Of a stretch of DNA of 64,000 nt, positions 23,163 through 36,180 are shown piece by piece. A model generated the notes under the pieces. It did no database searches and was not told where the DNA came from. It saw only the letters and a program-made list of their open reading frames with translations. The first letter of the stretch is position 1, and the number at the start of each line of letters is the position of its first letter. The translations under genes were made by a program, and so were the position numbers. The stretch is from Tetragonia tetragonoides (lineage: Eukaryota > Streptophyta > Magnoliopsida > Caryophyllales > Aizoaceae). The stretch covers positions 24,908,807-24,972,806 of the forward strand of contig CM076139.1 in assembly GCA_038025085.1 (NCBI GenBank), written 5' to 3'.

Positions 23163-25664
23163 CGAAATTCACAATCCACCGGAGTTTTATCAAGGAGATG
23201 CTGCAAGGATATGGATTTCCACTGAAATTCAGTGGATGGTTACTTGAGTGCATACAGACAGCCAGCTTCAGCATAAGTATGAATGGGGAGGTGCATGGAT
23301 TCTTCCCTGCAAAACGTGGCATTAGACAGGGTGACCCCATGTCCCCACTCATTTTTGTGCTGGTAATGGAATACTTATCAAGAATCCTGAAATTTGTTTG
23401 CATGGAAAATAGCTTCAGCTGGCACCCTATGTGCAAAGATCTTGCATTGAACCACCTGTGCTTTGTTGATGATCTGATGTGTTTCTGCAAAGGAAACCCT
23501 GTATCTATAAGTATTATGATGAATTGCATTAACTACTTTGCACAAGCTACTGGATTATATGCAAATAAGGAGAAATCCAACATGTACATAGCTGGTGTAA
23601 ATGAGGAGGTTAAGAGAGCATTGTTAGACTTGTCTGGCTTCAAGGAGGGTACACTTCCCATGAAATACCTAGGGGTGCCACTCTCCCCATCAAAGTGTAA
23701 CAAAATGGACTGTGAGTGCCTGGTGGAAAAAATGACCAAAAAGCTACAAATATGGGCTTCTAGGAACCTCTGATATGCAGGAAGGGTCCAACTTATTAAC
23801 TCTGTTCTGATCTCTATACATGTGTACTGGTCTAGCATTTTCATAATGCCAGCTGGGGTACTCAAGAGTGTAGAGCAAAAGTGTAGGTTTTTCCTGTGGG
23901 GGTCCTCTGATCAAAAGCATAAGGCCAACCTGGTGGCATGGGACTTGGTGTGTAGACCGAGGAAAAATGGGGGCTTGAACATCAAGAGCTGCAAATGGTT
24001 CAATATAGCTTTAAATGGAAAGCATATATGGGATCTGGCCACAAAAAAGGATACATTGTGGGTGAAATGGGTAAATGGAGTTTACTTGAAGGGGATTAAC
24101 TTCTGGAATTATGCACCTGTGTGGGGATCCAGTTGGTACTGGAAAAAACTCAACAAAATCAAGAATTTATTCCAGGAACAGTACACAGTGAGAGGGATTT
24201 GGAAGAGGGCACCTGATGGTTGTTATTCTGCTGCAAGTGGATACAGTGTACTCACAGGGGATTTACCCAAATCCAGACATGCCAATCTGATTTGGGGAAA
24301 GTTAACAATGCCAAGGCATAGCTTCTGCCTCTGGCTTGCACAACAGGGGAGATTACTAACCAACGACAGGGTACAGAAAATGGGATTCCTGCAAGGAGGG
24401 GCTGTATGCAATCTGTGCAAAGCGAAGTTAGAAGACCATGGCCACTTATTCTTCAGCTGTAATGTGTCAACACAGGTTATAATGCAAGTAAAAGCCTGGT
24501 TACAGATGCCTTCCAGAGCAAACTCAATACAGGGCCTGCTTAACTGGATAAGTAGGCAGAAATGTTCAATGTTCAAAAAGGAGGTCTATGCTGCAGGGAT
24601 CGCAGGAGCAGTGTGCTGGTTATGGAGGAGCAGGAACCTCCAGCACTTTGAGGGGAGCAGACCAACAGTCACGCAGATCTTGCAACAGATCCAACAGCAA
24701 GTCAGAATCAGAACACACGAACCCAGCAGGAAGAGGAAGATCAAGAGCACAGATAAAAGATGGCTGGAAAATGTTTAATGCTCTCTACAGAAAAATGAGA
24801 GTATCAAGGCAGAATACAGCAGATCAGCAATGAAGCAGTACAGCGGCTCCAAAAGCAAATCAGAGTCAGTACATCAGGTTATAAGTAGACAACCCAGCAG
24901 CCAACAAGGTATGAGTACCTGTGCAGGGATTCAGAGAGCAGGGGTAGTAGTAGGTCAGAAGCATCCAGCAGATATGCAAGACTTAGGGCCTGTGCAGCAA
25001 TTTAGGCAGCAGAGGTTCAGCAGGGGGGCAGCAGGAATGCATCAAGCAATTAGCAAAAGGCACCAGGACATGAGCAAGAAAAAGATAGCAGGTTTCAGAA
25101 GGGAAGCTGATCAGTGTGCTGAAAATTGGTAGAAAGGCTCAGAAAAAAAATCAGGAGTAGTCTGTTCTGTTAGGCAGAACCCAGCACAAAGGCAAGACCA
25201 GACTCCAGGAGAGGTTTTAGCAGGAAAAACAGAAGACATGCAGGGCTCCAGCACCTGTACAGGGATCTAGACAGTAGATTGATGTAGATCAGCTTGATGG
25301 GCACAGCAGGTAGATGAAGCAAGAAAGAAGGAGGAATGAATCAGCTTCTGGAAGTTTTTGTTGTAATATTTTTAGATATCTATGTTTTTGTATTTTGCTG
25401 TAAGTCAGAAATAATTTTTGCAAATTGTAATGTTTACAGAGATGGTGAGAAACAATTTTTGCAATTTGTAATGTTTATAGAGAGGGTGAACCACTGCCTG
25501 TAGTGAGTTGCACCAGATTGAAGGGTTGTAAGGTAGTAGATGGATGTAGCAAAAAGGAACCCTACCTAGTAGGTGGCCTTGGATCTGCATTGCCTAAGGA
25601 CTGTAATCTTGTTACATTACAGAGAGCAATAATACAATTTCTGACTTGCAGCAAAAAAAAAAAA
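23163..25664 (+). mobile_element. LINE copy L09, 5'-truncated inside RT
   Basis: Starts within RT motif A and carries the rest of ORF2 plus an L17-like 3' UTR (24779-25652; hairpin 25561-25573). The poly-A joins acattggcatcac (25665-25677), and L10 begins directly behind that target with no satellite in between. Confidence 0.93.
23171..24778 (+). pseudogene. ORF2 fragment (RT motif A onward), one stop
   Basis: Open from about residue 596 (TIHRSFIKEMLQGYGFP) to the normal end, with one stop, TGA at 23771-23773 (TCA in sisters). Motif B is KRGIRQGDPMSPL. Motif C reads CFVDDLMCF, which keeps both Asp but has Val for Ala. zf-RVT CNLCKAKLEDHGHLFFSC is intact. The N-terminal RT part and the endonuclease are missing through truncation. 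Confidence 0.92.
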
Positions 25665-25763
25665 ACATTGGCATCACGCGCAAAAAAATGCTTTCCCTCT
25701 CTAGAATTTCGGTTGCTCTCCAGCAGCGCACGCTAGCCCACTACTAACTTGTTTTGAGTTTTC

Positions 25764-27213
25764 ATGGTGAGGAAACCTAATCAACGAGAGAAGAGGGGGT
25801 TTTGGGTAATGATAAAGGAGAGAAACACAATCCAATAGGTGAGATGCAGATTCCAGATAGTTCTGAGAGACCGAATCTTGATCGAGTGGTGCAAAATTTG
25901 GCTGAAGAACTCAATGATCCCGATATACTGACTCCTGGTGTTGAGAATGGATCGGTACAATAGATTGAACTGGCGAGAGAGAAGATTAATTCTTGGTTAT
26001 CTCAGTTGCAAGAGCAAGCAAAGTCGAGAGGTTTGTGGGCAGATGAAGATGCAGCTGCAGAAAAAGCAAACTCAGAGCAAGGTAATCCTTAGGCTTGGGA
26101 TAATTTTGATGTTTCAAAATTAAAAAATGCTGGTTTTAGGCTTGAATATGTTAAACCTGTTGTACTTGATGGTAAACGAATTGGGGAAATTGTTTTGGAT
26201 GATATTAAATCAGAAATTGAGTATTGGAGTCAAGCATTAGTTTGTTATGTACTGGGTGCAAGGCCTCCTGTCAGTGTATTTAGTGGGTTCTTGAGAAGAA
26301 TTTGGGCTAATAAGGGCATGAGGAAACTAGCCATGATGAACAATGGAATTGTTTTAGTTAGATTTGATACAATGGAGCAAAGAAATGTTGTATTGCAAGA
26401 GGGTATATTCCATTTTGACAATAAACCACTTATTGTGAGGGCATGGTCTGCTAAAACAAACTATGCTAAGGAGGTTCTGTATTCAGTTCCTATATGGGTG
26501 AAATTCCCAGGACTGGACATCAAATATTGGAATGCTACTAGTTTGAGTAAGGTGTCAAGCCTCATAGGGCGCCCTATGATGGCTGATAAGAACACAGAGA
26601 TGAAAGTGGGAATTAATTTTGCTCGTGTTCTTATAGAGGTAGATGTTGATTCTGAATTTCCAGATAAAGTCTACTTCAAAAATGAAAGGGGTATTGTGGT
26701 TGAGCAATGTGTTGAGAAGCCCACTATGTGCAAGTTTTCTAGGCAGTATGGGCATGTTGAGGAAAAATGCAGGAAGAGACTAGGCACTGGGATGTTACCA
26801 CAGACTACAATTGTTCAGCCTGTGCAACCAGTGCAGCCTGCACAGCAGATAGTTATGCCCAGGCAGCCTGAACAGGGGGGACACAACCAGCAGCAAAGAC
26901 AGAGAGATTGGCAACCTGTGGGAAGAGGCAGGGGCAGAATGGGAGGAAGATTTGGTGGGGGGAGAGGTAGAGCAGAAAGACAGAATGCAGGCCAACAAAG
27001 GCCTATACCTGAAGTTACTCATGCTGAGGCTGAATAGCTGAATGGAGGGGAGGCTACCCCTATCCATAACTCTTTTAGCATTCTTAATATGGAGGAAGCT
27101 GTGGGGATTGAGGCTGGCCAACAAGGAGGGGGGGTAATATGGAGGAAGCTCTAGGGATTGAGGTTGGCCAACAAGGGGGGGGGGGAATCATACCTCCTGA
27201 TGGTCATGGATAG
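25764..27213 (+). pseudogene. V-type LINE ORF1, frameshift, stops, knuckle Cys lost
   Basis: Starts MVRKPNQREK, then shifts frame within 60 bases. The conserved part reads PNLDRVVQNLAEELNDPDILTPG. TAG at about 25961 and TAG near 26090 interrupt it. 26195-27037 is open with SGFLRRIWANKGMRK, FDNKPLIVRAW and WVKFPGLDIKYWN. The knuckle reads CKFSRQYGHVEEKC, so the second Cys is Ser. A ~50-bp tandem duplication (about 27086-27135 and 27136-27184) lies just before the ORF2 start. Confidence 0.88.
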
Positions 27214-30200
27214 CTTGTTGATTTGGAATGTTAGACCCCTCAATGAGCCTAATAAGCAAAAGGAGGTTGCCCTCTTTTGCAAAAGGAATAAAATTGGTTT
27301 TGTGGCTTTTGTTGAAACCAAAATTAGGCAAGTAAACTATGAAAAATGCAAAAAGAGTATGTTAGGAGAATGGGAATCATTTATCAACTTAAATGATCAC
27401 CCTTTGGGGAGAATATGGATCAGATGGCTGCCTAATGATTTCTCTGTGAATGTGGTATTCTCATCTGCTCAACTGGTCACTTGTCAAGTTCTTAACCTCA
27501 AGCTTCAGGAGAGGTTCATTGTGAGTATTGTATATGGTTTTAATGATAAAGAAGAAAAGAAGCAATTATGGCAGGATTTGAGGAATTTTGCTAGAAATTG
27601 TGGGTTGCCTTGGTTAATTGCAGGAGATTTTAATAATGTTTTGGGTCAGGAAAATAGAGCAGGAGGTGCAGATGTGACTTATGCTGACATTGTGGAGTTT
27701 AAAGACTGCATTGAGGATTGCCAGCTTACTGAGGTGAGTTGGACTGGTCATAAATACACCTGGAATAACAGACATGAAGATGGTGTGAGGGTATATTCTA
27801 AAACTGATTGGATTTTTGCAAACCTTCAAGGGTGCAAAAGTTTGATCAGTGCACTGTGAGCTTCCTCCCAGAAGGGATCTCTGATCATTCCCCTATGCAT
27901 ATCACGCTATCAGGTTGTACCCAGCAAAAAAAGGCGGGTTTCAGATACTTCAATATGTGGAGCAGGCATCCTGCTTTCTTAAATGTGGTGCAGCAAGCTT
28001 GGAGCATACATACACAGGGTACTAAGATGTTTCAGCTCTACAACAAACTCAAGGCAGTCAGGCAGCTCTTAAAGAAGCTGAATAGAGAGGAGTATTCTGA
28101 TATTCTCTCTAGGATTGAACAGGCTAGAAGCAAACTGTTAGCAGCTCAGTCTTGTGCTAATAATTACCTTGGGGATGCACAGTTACAGAACGAAAAGGGG
28201 ATAGCTAGACAACAGTTTTGTGATGTTAATTTTGCTGCTGAATCTTTCATGCAGCATAAGAGCAAAATGAGGTGGGTACAACTGTGAGATGATAACACTC
28301 AGTTTTTCCATGCCCTGCTGAAACAAAGAACTCAGAAGAATAGGGTCTCCGGTTTGAAGGACCAGGTGTTTGCTGAACTAATTTCCTTCTATAAGGGAAT
28401 CCTTGGGGTAAAGGAAGCTATAAGAGTACCTGCAGCTGATTTCATTTTTAAAGCAGGCCCTGTTTTCACAACTGAACAACAACTACAGCTGATAGCTCCA
28501 GTCAGTCATAAAGAGATAAAAGATGCGATGTTCACAATTGATTGCAACAAGAGCCCTGGCGCTGATGGTTTCAGCAGTGGCTTCTTCAGGGATGCATAGG
28601 ATATTGTTGGTGAGGATGTATGCAATGTTGTGCAGGATTTCTTTAGTTCAGGGAAAATGCTGCAGCAACTCAATGCAACCACCATTTGCTTGGCGCATAA
28701 GGTACAAAATCCTTAATATGCTTCTGATTTTCGTCCAATTGCATGTTGCAATACAATATATAAGTGCATTTCAAAGGTGTTGTGTAGCAGATTAGCTCAA
28801 GTGTTACCTGGTTTAGTTTCATTAAATCAAGGAGCATTTGATGCTAATAGGTCTATAGTACACAATATTATGATATGTCAGGATTTAATTAGACATTACA
28901 GAAGGAAGAGTACCACAGCTACATTTTTGATGAAGATAGACTTGAGGAAGGCCTATGATACCATTCATTGGGATTTTTTGAGTGAGATGTTTATGGGCTA
29001 TGGGTTCCCTGAACCTTTTAGCAACTGGTTGCTTACTTGTGTGCGAAGTGCTAGTTTTTCTGTGAGCTTGAATGGAGAATGCAATGGTTATTTTGAAGCA
29101 AAAAGGGGCATAAGGCAGGGAGATCCAGTTTCTCCACTGATCTTTGTCTTGGTAATGGAATTCCTCTCTCGTCTCCTGAAGCTTGTCAGCCAGTCTCCTA
29201 ACTTCCAGTTCCATCCTATGTGCAAAGCTGTTCAATTGAGTCATCTGTGCTTTGCAGATGATCTCATGGTGTTCTGTAGGGCAAATAGGAGCTCTGTGAC
29301 CAAAGTAATGGAATGTTTTTCCTATTTTTCACAAGTTACTAGACTACAAGCTAACAAGGAAAAATCTCACTTATATGCTGCTGGGGTGAAGGAGTCAGTT
29401 AAAAGGGACCTGCAAATGCTATCTGGGTTCAAACTCATTAACTCATTAACTCAGTCCTTATGTCTCTGCATGTTTACTAGGCCAATATTTTTATCTTGCC
29501 TGTTGGTGTCATTAAGACAATTGAAAAGAGATGTAGAGAATTCCTGTGGAGGGGTGTTGATCAGAAGAAAGGTGGTTGTCTTGTTGCATGGGACTTAGTG
29601 TGTAGGCCAAACAAACAAGGGGGCCTAAATTTCAAGAATTGCAGAAATTTTAATTATGCCTTAAATGGGAAACATATGTGGGATTTGGCTGTAAAAAAGG
29701 ATAATTTGTGGGTACGCTGGATAAATGGTGTCTATTTAAAGAATGCAGACTTTTGGCAGTATGTTCGCAACACTGTTTGTAGCTAGGCATGGAAGAAACT
29801 GAACAAGAATAAATCTCTTTTCCAGCAAGCCTATACTGCAGGTAAAAGATGGTCCTTGACAGCAAATGGGAAGTACACAGTTCAAAGTGGATATAATTTC
29901 TTGGCAGGAGATTTACCCAAACTGAGACATGCCAATCTCATTTGAGGGAGAGTCAACAGACCTAGACACAGGTTCTGCCTCTGGTTAGCACAGGCAAATA
30001 GGTTGCTGACCAAGGACAGATTACACAGGTTGGGGTTCTTAGTTGGTAGTGCAGACTGCGGTTTTTGTCAGAAAGAGGAAGAAACACAGAAGCATTTATT
30101 CTTTGAATGCCCTAGCTCTCTCTCTGTTGAATGGGATGAAAAGTTGGTTGGGATGCAATGCAATAGCTAGTGATATTAAAGGCATGCTCAACTGGATAGG

Positions 30201-30426
30201 CAGGAAGAAAGGCAGCAAATTCAGAAGAGAAGTATATGATGCTGCTACAGCAGCTCTGATCTACTGGATCTGGAAAGCCAGAAATGGAATCTGTTTCAAT
30301 GCAGGGATTTTTACAGATGAAACTATCTTGCAGCAGGTGAAGTTTGATATCCAGGCACGTATTGAAGGCAGAAGAAGTCACAAGTGCACAAAAGCTGATA
30401 AAATGTTCCTTAGTAGCTTGATATAA
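27206..30426 (+). pseudogene. V-type LINE ORF2 with stops, frameshifts and two deletions
   Basis: The endonuclease start WNVRPLNEPNKQ (Gly to Pro in the usual WNVRGLN), FVETKI and GDFNNVL are readable. A frameshift lies near 27830, TGA at 28285, a small deletion near 28345, TAG at 28597 and TAA at 28714. 28777-29440 is open and carries KIDLRKAYDTIHW, RQGDPVSPL and FADDLMVF. About 200 bases are missing near 29435, joining LSGF to LINS. The C-terminal part has further stops (29784, about 29943) and a shift near 30120. Confidence 0.88.
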
Positions 30427-30687
30427 TAGGGTTTAGCTGGTCCTATTATTGGTTTGTACTGGTTTTATTTTTCATTGATGTATGTAGCTTGGCTGGGTTA
30501 GGTTTGCTTTCATGTTCAGTGTTTATGTAAGGTTTGATGTAATTGGTGAACTTTAGGCTTTGTACAAGCTGGAAACCCTACATAGTAGGTGGGTCAGACT
30601 TGTGCTAGTCTTGTAGGTTGTATGGTGCTTGATTTCCATTTTCAATACACTTGCTAATTTTAACCAAAAAAACAACAAAAAAAAAGA

Positions 30688-31317
30688 ACATTGGCATCGT
30701 GTAAGACCGCCCTTTCAAGCCTATCAGGGACCCAATAACTGACCCTAGGGGACTCCCATGTCCCCTAGGGATCTCCCGTGCGATATGGGGCGAAAATATT
30801 AATGTCGAAAACATTGCGTCCGGAGGCCCAGAACACGTCGCCTACAGCATTCCCGGGGCCCAATTGCCGTTTTTGCCCAAAAAATTTTGGGGGGGTCTAT
30901 CATGGCCCTAGGGGACCCTCAGTTCCCCGGGAGGGTCACCTTGATCCCTGAACTCCGATATCACACATGTCGCCCATTTTCGACCCTAACATAGGAATAG
31001 CGTAAAACCGCTCTTACAAGCCTATCAGAGAACCAATAACCGACCCTGGGGGCCTCCCATGTCCGTTAGGGGTCTCCTGTGCGATATGGAGCGAAAATAT
31101 TAACGTCAAAAACTTTGCATCCGGAGGCCCATAACACGTCGCCTACAGCATTCCCGGGGCCTAGTTGCCGATTTTGCCCAAAACTTTTTCGAGGGGTCTA
31201 CCATAGCTGTAGGGGACCCTCGGTGCCCCGGAAGGGTCACCTTGAACCCCGAACTCCGATATCACACATGTCGCCCGTTTTCGGGTCCGAACATTGGCAT
31301 CTTGTCGGAAGGGTCAC
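30688..31317. repeat. Satellite: two units before L11 with templated filler
   Basis: Units 30688-30988 and 30989-31290. The target before L11 is acattggcatctt (31291-31303). After it comes a 16-base filler, cggaagggtcaccttg (31306-31321), which is an exact copy of the satellite at 31229-31244. L11 sequence then starts at cttgtaggaagg, with cttg shared by both. Confidence 0.88.
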
Positions 31318-31890
31318 CTTGTAGGAAGGCCAATGATGGCGGATAGGAACACTGAACTCAAAGTTGGAATCCAGTTTGCAAGGGTGATGATTGAAGTTGA
31401 AATTGGGACTGATTAGCCCAATAAGGTACATTACAGGAATGAGCAGGGTAATGTTGTAGAGCAGACAGTGGAATATGACTGGAAGCCAATCCTATGTAAC
31501 CACTGTAAGCAATATGGGCACAATGAGACAGAGTGCAGAAAGAAAATTGTTACAGCAACTGAGATACAGAACCAGCATACAGCTCCTGTACAAAGGCATG
31601 CAGACCAACAAGGAAATACTAGGGCACAACAATGGCAGAATGTTGGGAGAGGTAGAGGAAGAATGAATATTACAGGCAGGGGGGCAAGGGCTGGAAGGGG
31701 TACTTACAGGCAGATTCAGCAACAACAGAAAGACAAGCCACAGACACACAACCCATTTGCAGCACTACAAAATGAAGCTGATGCACAGGAGGTAGGAAAC
31801 ACTACAGAACCTGGCAGTCAGGAAGAGGTATGCACAGATATGGGTACAGGAAATGGTAAGGCTCCTATCTTGACTATTAGTCATGGATAG
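31318..31890 (+). pseudogene. ORF1 C-terminal fragment, one stop
   Basis: Begins VGRPMMADRNTELKVGIQFARVMIEVEIG. TAG at 31414-31416 stands for the Tyr codon TAC of L12. After it the frame is open through the knuckle CNHCKQYGHNETECRK, a Gly/Arg-rich stretch (GRGRGRMN...RAGRGTYRQ) and the conserved end LTISHG. The last eight bases overlap ORF2. Confidence 0.9.
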
Positions 31891-34800
31891 GTTTCTTATT
31901 TGGAATGTTAGAGGCCTAAATGGCCCTAATAAGCAGAGGGATGTTGCCCTTTTCTGCAAAAAAAGCAAATGTGGTTTAGTAGCTCTTCTTGAAACAAAAA
32001 TTAGAATAGTAAATATGGATAAATGTAAAGTAAATTTCATGCCTGGGTGGGAATCTTACAGCAATCATACTGAACATAGATTGGGAAGAATATGGATAAG
32101 ATGGTTACCTCACATTTTCCATGTTACTGTACTTTTCTCTTCTGTGCAAATGATTACGTGTAGGGTTATGAACCTGGAGAGGAAAAATGAATTTGTGGTG
32201 AGTTTTGTGTATGGCCAAAATGAAAAAGAGGACAGGAAACAATTATGGAATGATCTTAGGGATTTTGCAGTTAATTGTAACCAGCCTTGGATCGTGGGGG
32301 GGGATTTTAATAATGTTCTGAAACCTGGTGATACGCAAGGGGGGCAACCTGTCTCCCTTGCTGAAATACAGGATTTTAAGAAATGCATTGAAGACTGTTT
32401 CCTCACAGAAATGACTTGGTCTGGTTGCAAGTACACTTGGAACAACAGGCATGAGGAGGGGGGAAGAGTGTACACCAAAATTGATTGGGTGTTTGCCAAC
32501 AGCCTATGGATGCAGGAATATGATCAATGCACCTTACATTTTCTCCCAGAAGATGTATCAGACCATTCTCCTGTATATCTAACCCTCCATGAAGAAAGCA
32601 AGAGAAGAAATAGCCCCTTTAAATTTTTTAACATGTGGTGCCTTAACTCTAACTTTCAAGCTTTGGTGCAGCAAGCTTGGAATTGCAGCATACAGGGTAC
32701 AAAAATGTTCAAGGTTTACAGAAAGCTGAAAATGGTGAGAAAGATCATGAAAAACCTGGACAAAGAGGAATACAGTGATATCTTGACACAGGCTGACATT
32801 GCTAGAACTACAATGAACCAAGCCCAAGCTGAAGCAAACAAAGAACCTCTCAATGAGATAAGGCAGCAGGAAGAGAAAATGGCCAGGAAAAGATACAATG
32901 AAGTGAACCTAGCAGCTGAAAACTTCTTGCAGCAGAAGAGTAAAGCAAAATGGGTACAACTGGGAGATGGGAACAATCAGTTCTTCCACACAATTATGAA
33001 GCAGAGGAGACAAATGAACAGATTACACAGCATTAAGACACAGGATGGAGTACTGTTGGAGAACCAGGAGCAGATCATTGAGGAAATTGTGGATTTTTAC
33101 AGGAAAATGTTGGGAGTGCCAGGAACCAGAGACACCTCAGCTGAAAATTGTTTCTTCCAAGCAGGACACAGGCTGGAACTCCACCAACAGATGACAATCA
33201 GTGGTCCTGTGAATGCAGAAGAAGTGAAGCTAGCCATGTTTGATATTGATAGCAACAAAAGTCCAGGTCCAGATGGCTTTGGATCAGGTTTCTTCAAAGA
33301 AGCATGGAACATTGTGGGAGAAGATGTTACAGCAGCCATCATTGACTTCTTTAACTCCTACAAAATGCTTAAAGAAGTAAATGCAACTCACTTATGTCTG
33401 GTGCAGAAGATAGCAAATCCTGAGAAGGCGTCAGACTTCAGGCCTATAGCATGCTGTAACACAATCTACAAATGTATCTCCAAGATCCTATGTGCGAGAT
33501 TGGCAAGGGTTCTACCAGACCTCATCTCAGTGAATCAAGGAGCTTTTGTAGCACAAAGATCAATTGTTCACAACATTATGATCTGCCAGGATTTGATCAA
33601 GCACTACAACAGGAAACAATCTTCTCCTAGATGCTTGATGAAAATTGACCTGAGGAAAGCATATTATACTATACACTGGGGTTTTGTGAAGGAAATGCTA
33701 CTAGGGTACGGGTTCCCAGTGAAATTCATTGGCTGGATTCTAGAGTGCATCCAAACAGCAAGCTTCAGCATCAACATCAATGGTGAGACACATGGTTTCT
33801 TTCCTGCTAAGAGAGGCATCAGGCAGGGAGACCCAATATCTCCACTCATCTTTGTTCTGGTGATGGAGTACTTATCAAGAATCCTGAAGGTAGCTTGTGC
33901 TGACAACAGCTTCAGTTGGCACTCCATGTGTAAAGAATTGGCACTAAGTCACCTCTGCTTTGCGGACGACTTGATGTGCTTCTGCAAAGCAACACCCGAC
34001 TCTGTGAATACCATGATGAACAGCTTGAACCACTTCTCACAAGCCACAGGCCTATGTGCAAACAAGGAGAAGTCGAATATGTACATTGCAGGGGTAAAGG
34101 AACAAGTAAAAAGTGAACTGCTAGAACTCTCTGGCTTCAGTGAGGGTACCTTACCAATGAAGTATCTGGGTGTACCTCTGTCTCCTTCCAAATGGAACAA
34201 AATTGATTGTGAGTGCCTGATAGACAAAATGACCAAAAACCTTCAAATCTGGGCATCCAGGAATCTGTCTTATGCGGGGAGGGCTCAACTGATAAACTCT
34301 GTGCTATACTCTATACATGTATACTGGTCAAGCATTTTTATAATGCCTGCTGGGGTGCTAAAAAGTGTAGAGAAAAAATGCAGATCTTTTTTGTGGGGCT
34401 CGACTGAACAGAAACAGAAGACAAGTCTGGTGGCATGGGATGTGGTCTGCAGACCAAGGAAAAATGGAGGAATAAGCATCAAAAATTGCAAGTGGTTTAA
34501 TACTGCATTAAATGGGAAGCACATCTGGGATTTAACCACAAAAAAAGACACACTGTGGGTCAAATGGATAAATGGGATTTACTTGAAAGGAGTGAATATT
34601 TGGAATTATGAGCCAGTTTGGGGTGCAAGTTGGTATTGGAAAAAACTAAATAAAGTCAAGAACCTCTTCCAAGACCACTACACTACCAGGGGTGCATGAA
34701 AGGGCACAAAGGATGGAATATACACAGTTGCAAGTGGGTATAACATGTTAAATGGCACCCTGCCAAAATCAAGACATGCAAATCTGATTTGGGGAAAAAT

Positions 34801-35275
34801 TTCCATGCCAAGGCACTGTTTTTGTTTGTGGATGGCTCAACTAGGAAGACTACTCACTAAGGATAGGATACAAAATATGGGTTTCCTAAATGGGAATGCC
34901 AACTGTAACCTATGCAAGGAGAGGACTGAAGATCATGAACACCTATTTTTCAGGTGCAGAGTTACCAATGAGATTCTGGTGCAGATAAAAGACTGGCTAC
35001 AAGTGACAGCAAAGGCCAACAATATCCAAGGAATTTTAAATTGGATAAACAGACAAAAATGCTCCAATTTCAGAAGAGAAGTGTATGCTGCAGGGCTGGC
35101 TGCAATAGTATACTGGGTCTGGAGATGCAGGAACAAACAACAATTTGAGGGGACCAAAATATCAAGGCTGCGGCTAATACAGCAGGTCCAGCAGGTGGTC
35201 AGGTTGAGAATTCAACAATGCAGTAACAAGAGGAAAATCACAAACAGAGATAAAATTTGGATAGAAAACCTGTAG
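31883..35275 (+). pseudogene. LINE ORF2, 1130 codons, a single stop, motif A Asp to Tyr
   Basis: Starts MDRFLIWNVRGLN at the ATGGATAG overlap. The endonuclease has N8, E37, D141/N143 (GGDFNNV), D201 (KIDWVF) and D227-H228 (SDHSP), all expected catalytic residues of APE-type enzymes. The RT spans about residues 445-720: SPGPDGFG at 460, motif A KID589, RQGDPISPL at about 646, FADD with D695-D696. Residue 595 (KAYD) is Tyr here, a strongly conserved site. The only stop is TGA at 34697 (TGG in sisters). zf-RVT Cys/His fall at 1008, 1011, 1018/1020 and 1025. No RNase H domain follows. Confidence 0.95.
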
Positions 35276-36180
35276 CTGCAGAACAAATGCACAACTCTGT
35301 TCAGAGGGATGAGGGGATGAAGCAGAACAATGCAGGGGATGAGATTGGCAGGGTGCAGACAAGCCAAACAACATGAGAAGGAAGCTCAGGAAGGAAAATG
35401 CAGATGCACAATGGAGCAAGAGCCAAAACAGCTGGTAATGGGGATGGAGGGACTACAGGATTGGAGGGACAGGATGATTCTCCTATCAACAGACCACCAG
35501 AACATAGTCCAGCAGTGCAGCATCAAACAGATGGACAAAGTGTATGCAGAAGGGACCTAGGCAGCAAACTGAAAAGAAGAAACAGGAGGGGAGTCAGGAG
35601 GCCCAGATGGACAAAACATGCAGGAAGGATTGAAGCAACCAGTCAGCAGGATTGAAGCAAATCAGAATGAGGATTGGCACCAGATATTGGAAGATGGATA
35701 AGTTGCAAGAAGAAGAAACTGCAGCTAGTAAATGGAGGAAAAGGATTGTGTAGGTTGAAGGGGGCAGAGTGCCTCTTTTACCAACAGGCTATCAGAAACC
35801 AGAGCCTAGCATTGCACCACCAACAGGTGATGGGAAAGCATGCAGGAAGCCCAGAAGGAAAACAAAAAGCAGTGATCAAAAAGCAGTGATGGGATGAATC
35901 AGGAATTACAATGGCCTATTTCATTGCAATTGTATTGATTTTATTTTGTTTTATTGTAAGTCAGGCTGTTTTGGTTTATTTTGGTTTATTTTGTACCAGA
36001 ATTGAGGTGACATTGGTTGTAATGAGGTGCTCTAGTACTATATTAGAGGGTTTTGGTTGTGCAGGGATGTAGAAAAAAGGAACCCTACCTAGTAGGTGGC
36101 CTTGGATTTGCATTCCCTAAGGACTGTAATCGTGTTACATTACAGTTAGTAATAATACATTTTCTGATTTGCACCAAAAA

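Larger units (their letters stand above)
25678..30687 (+). mobile_element. LINE copy L10, full length, V-type
   Basis: A full-length V-type copy inserted directly behind L09. It has a 5' UTR of ~86 bp, ORF1 25764-27213, ORF2 27206-30426, a short 3' UTR with hairpin 30577-30589 (loop ATA) and an impure poly-A (30665-30687). The right target is acattggcatcgt (30688-30700). It shares few 3' UTR features with the young copies, yet it used the same insertion point. Confidence 0.92.
31318..36180 (+). mobile_element. LINE copy L11, nearly complete (starts inside ORF1)
   Basis: 5'-truncated within ORF1 but carrying a complete ORF2 (31883-35275) and 3' UTR (35276-36174; hairpin 36084-36096). The poly-A joins acattggcatcgc (36181-36193). 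It is one of the best preserved coding copies in the window. Confidence 0.95.
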
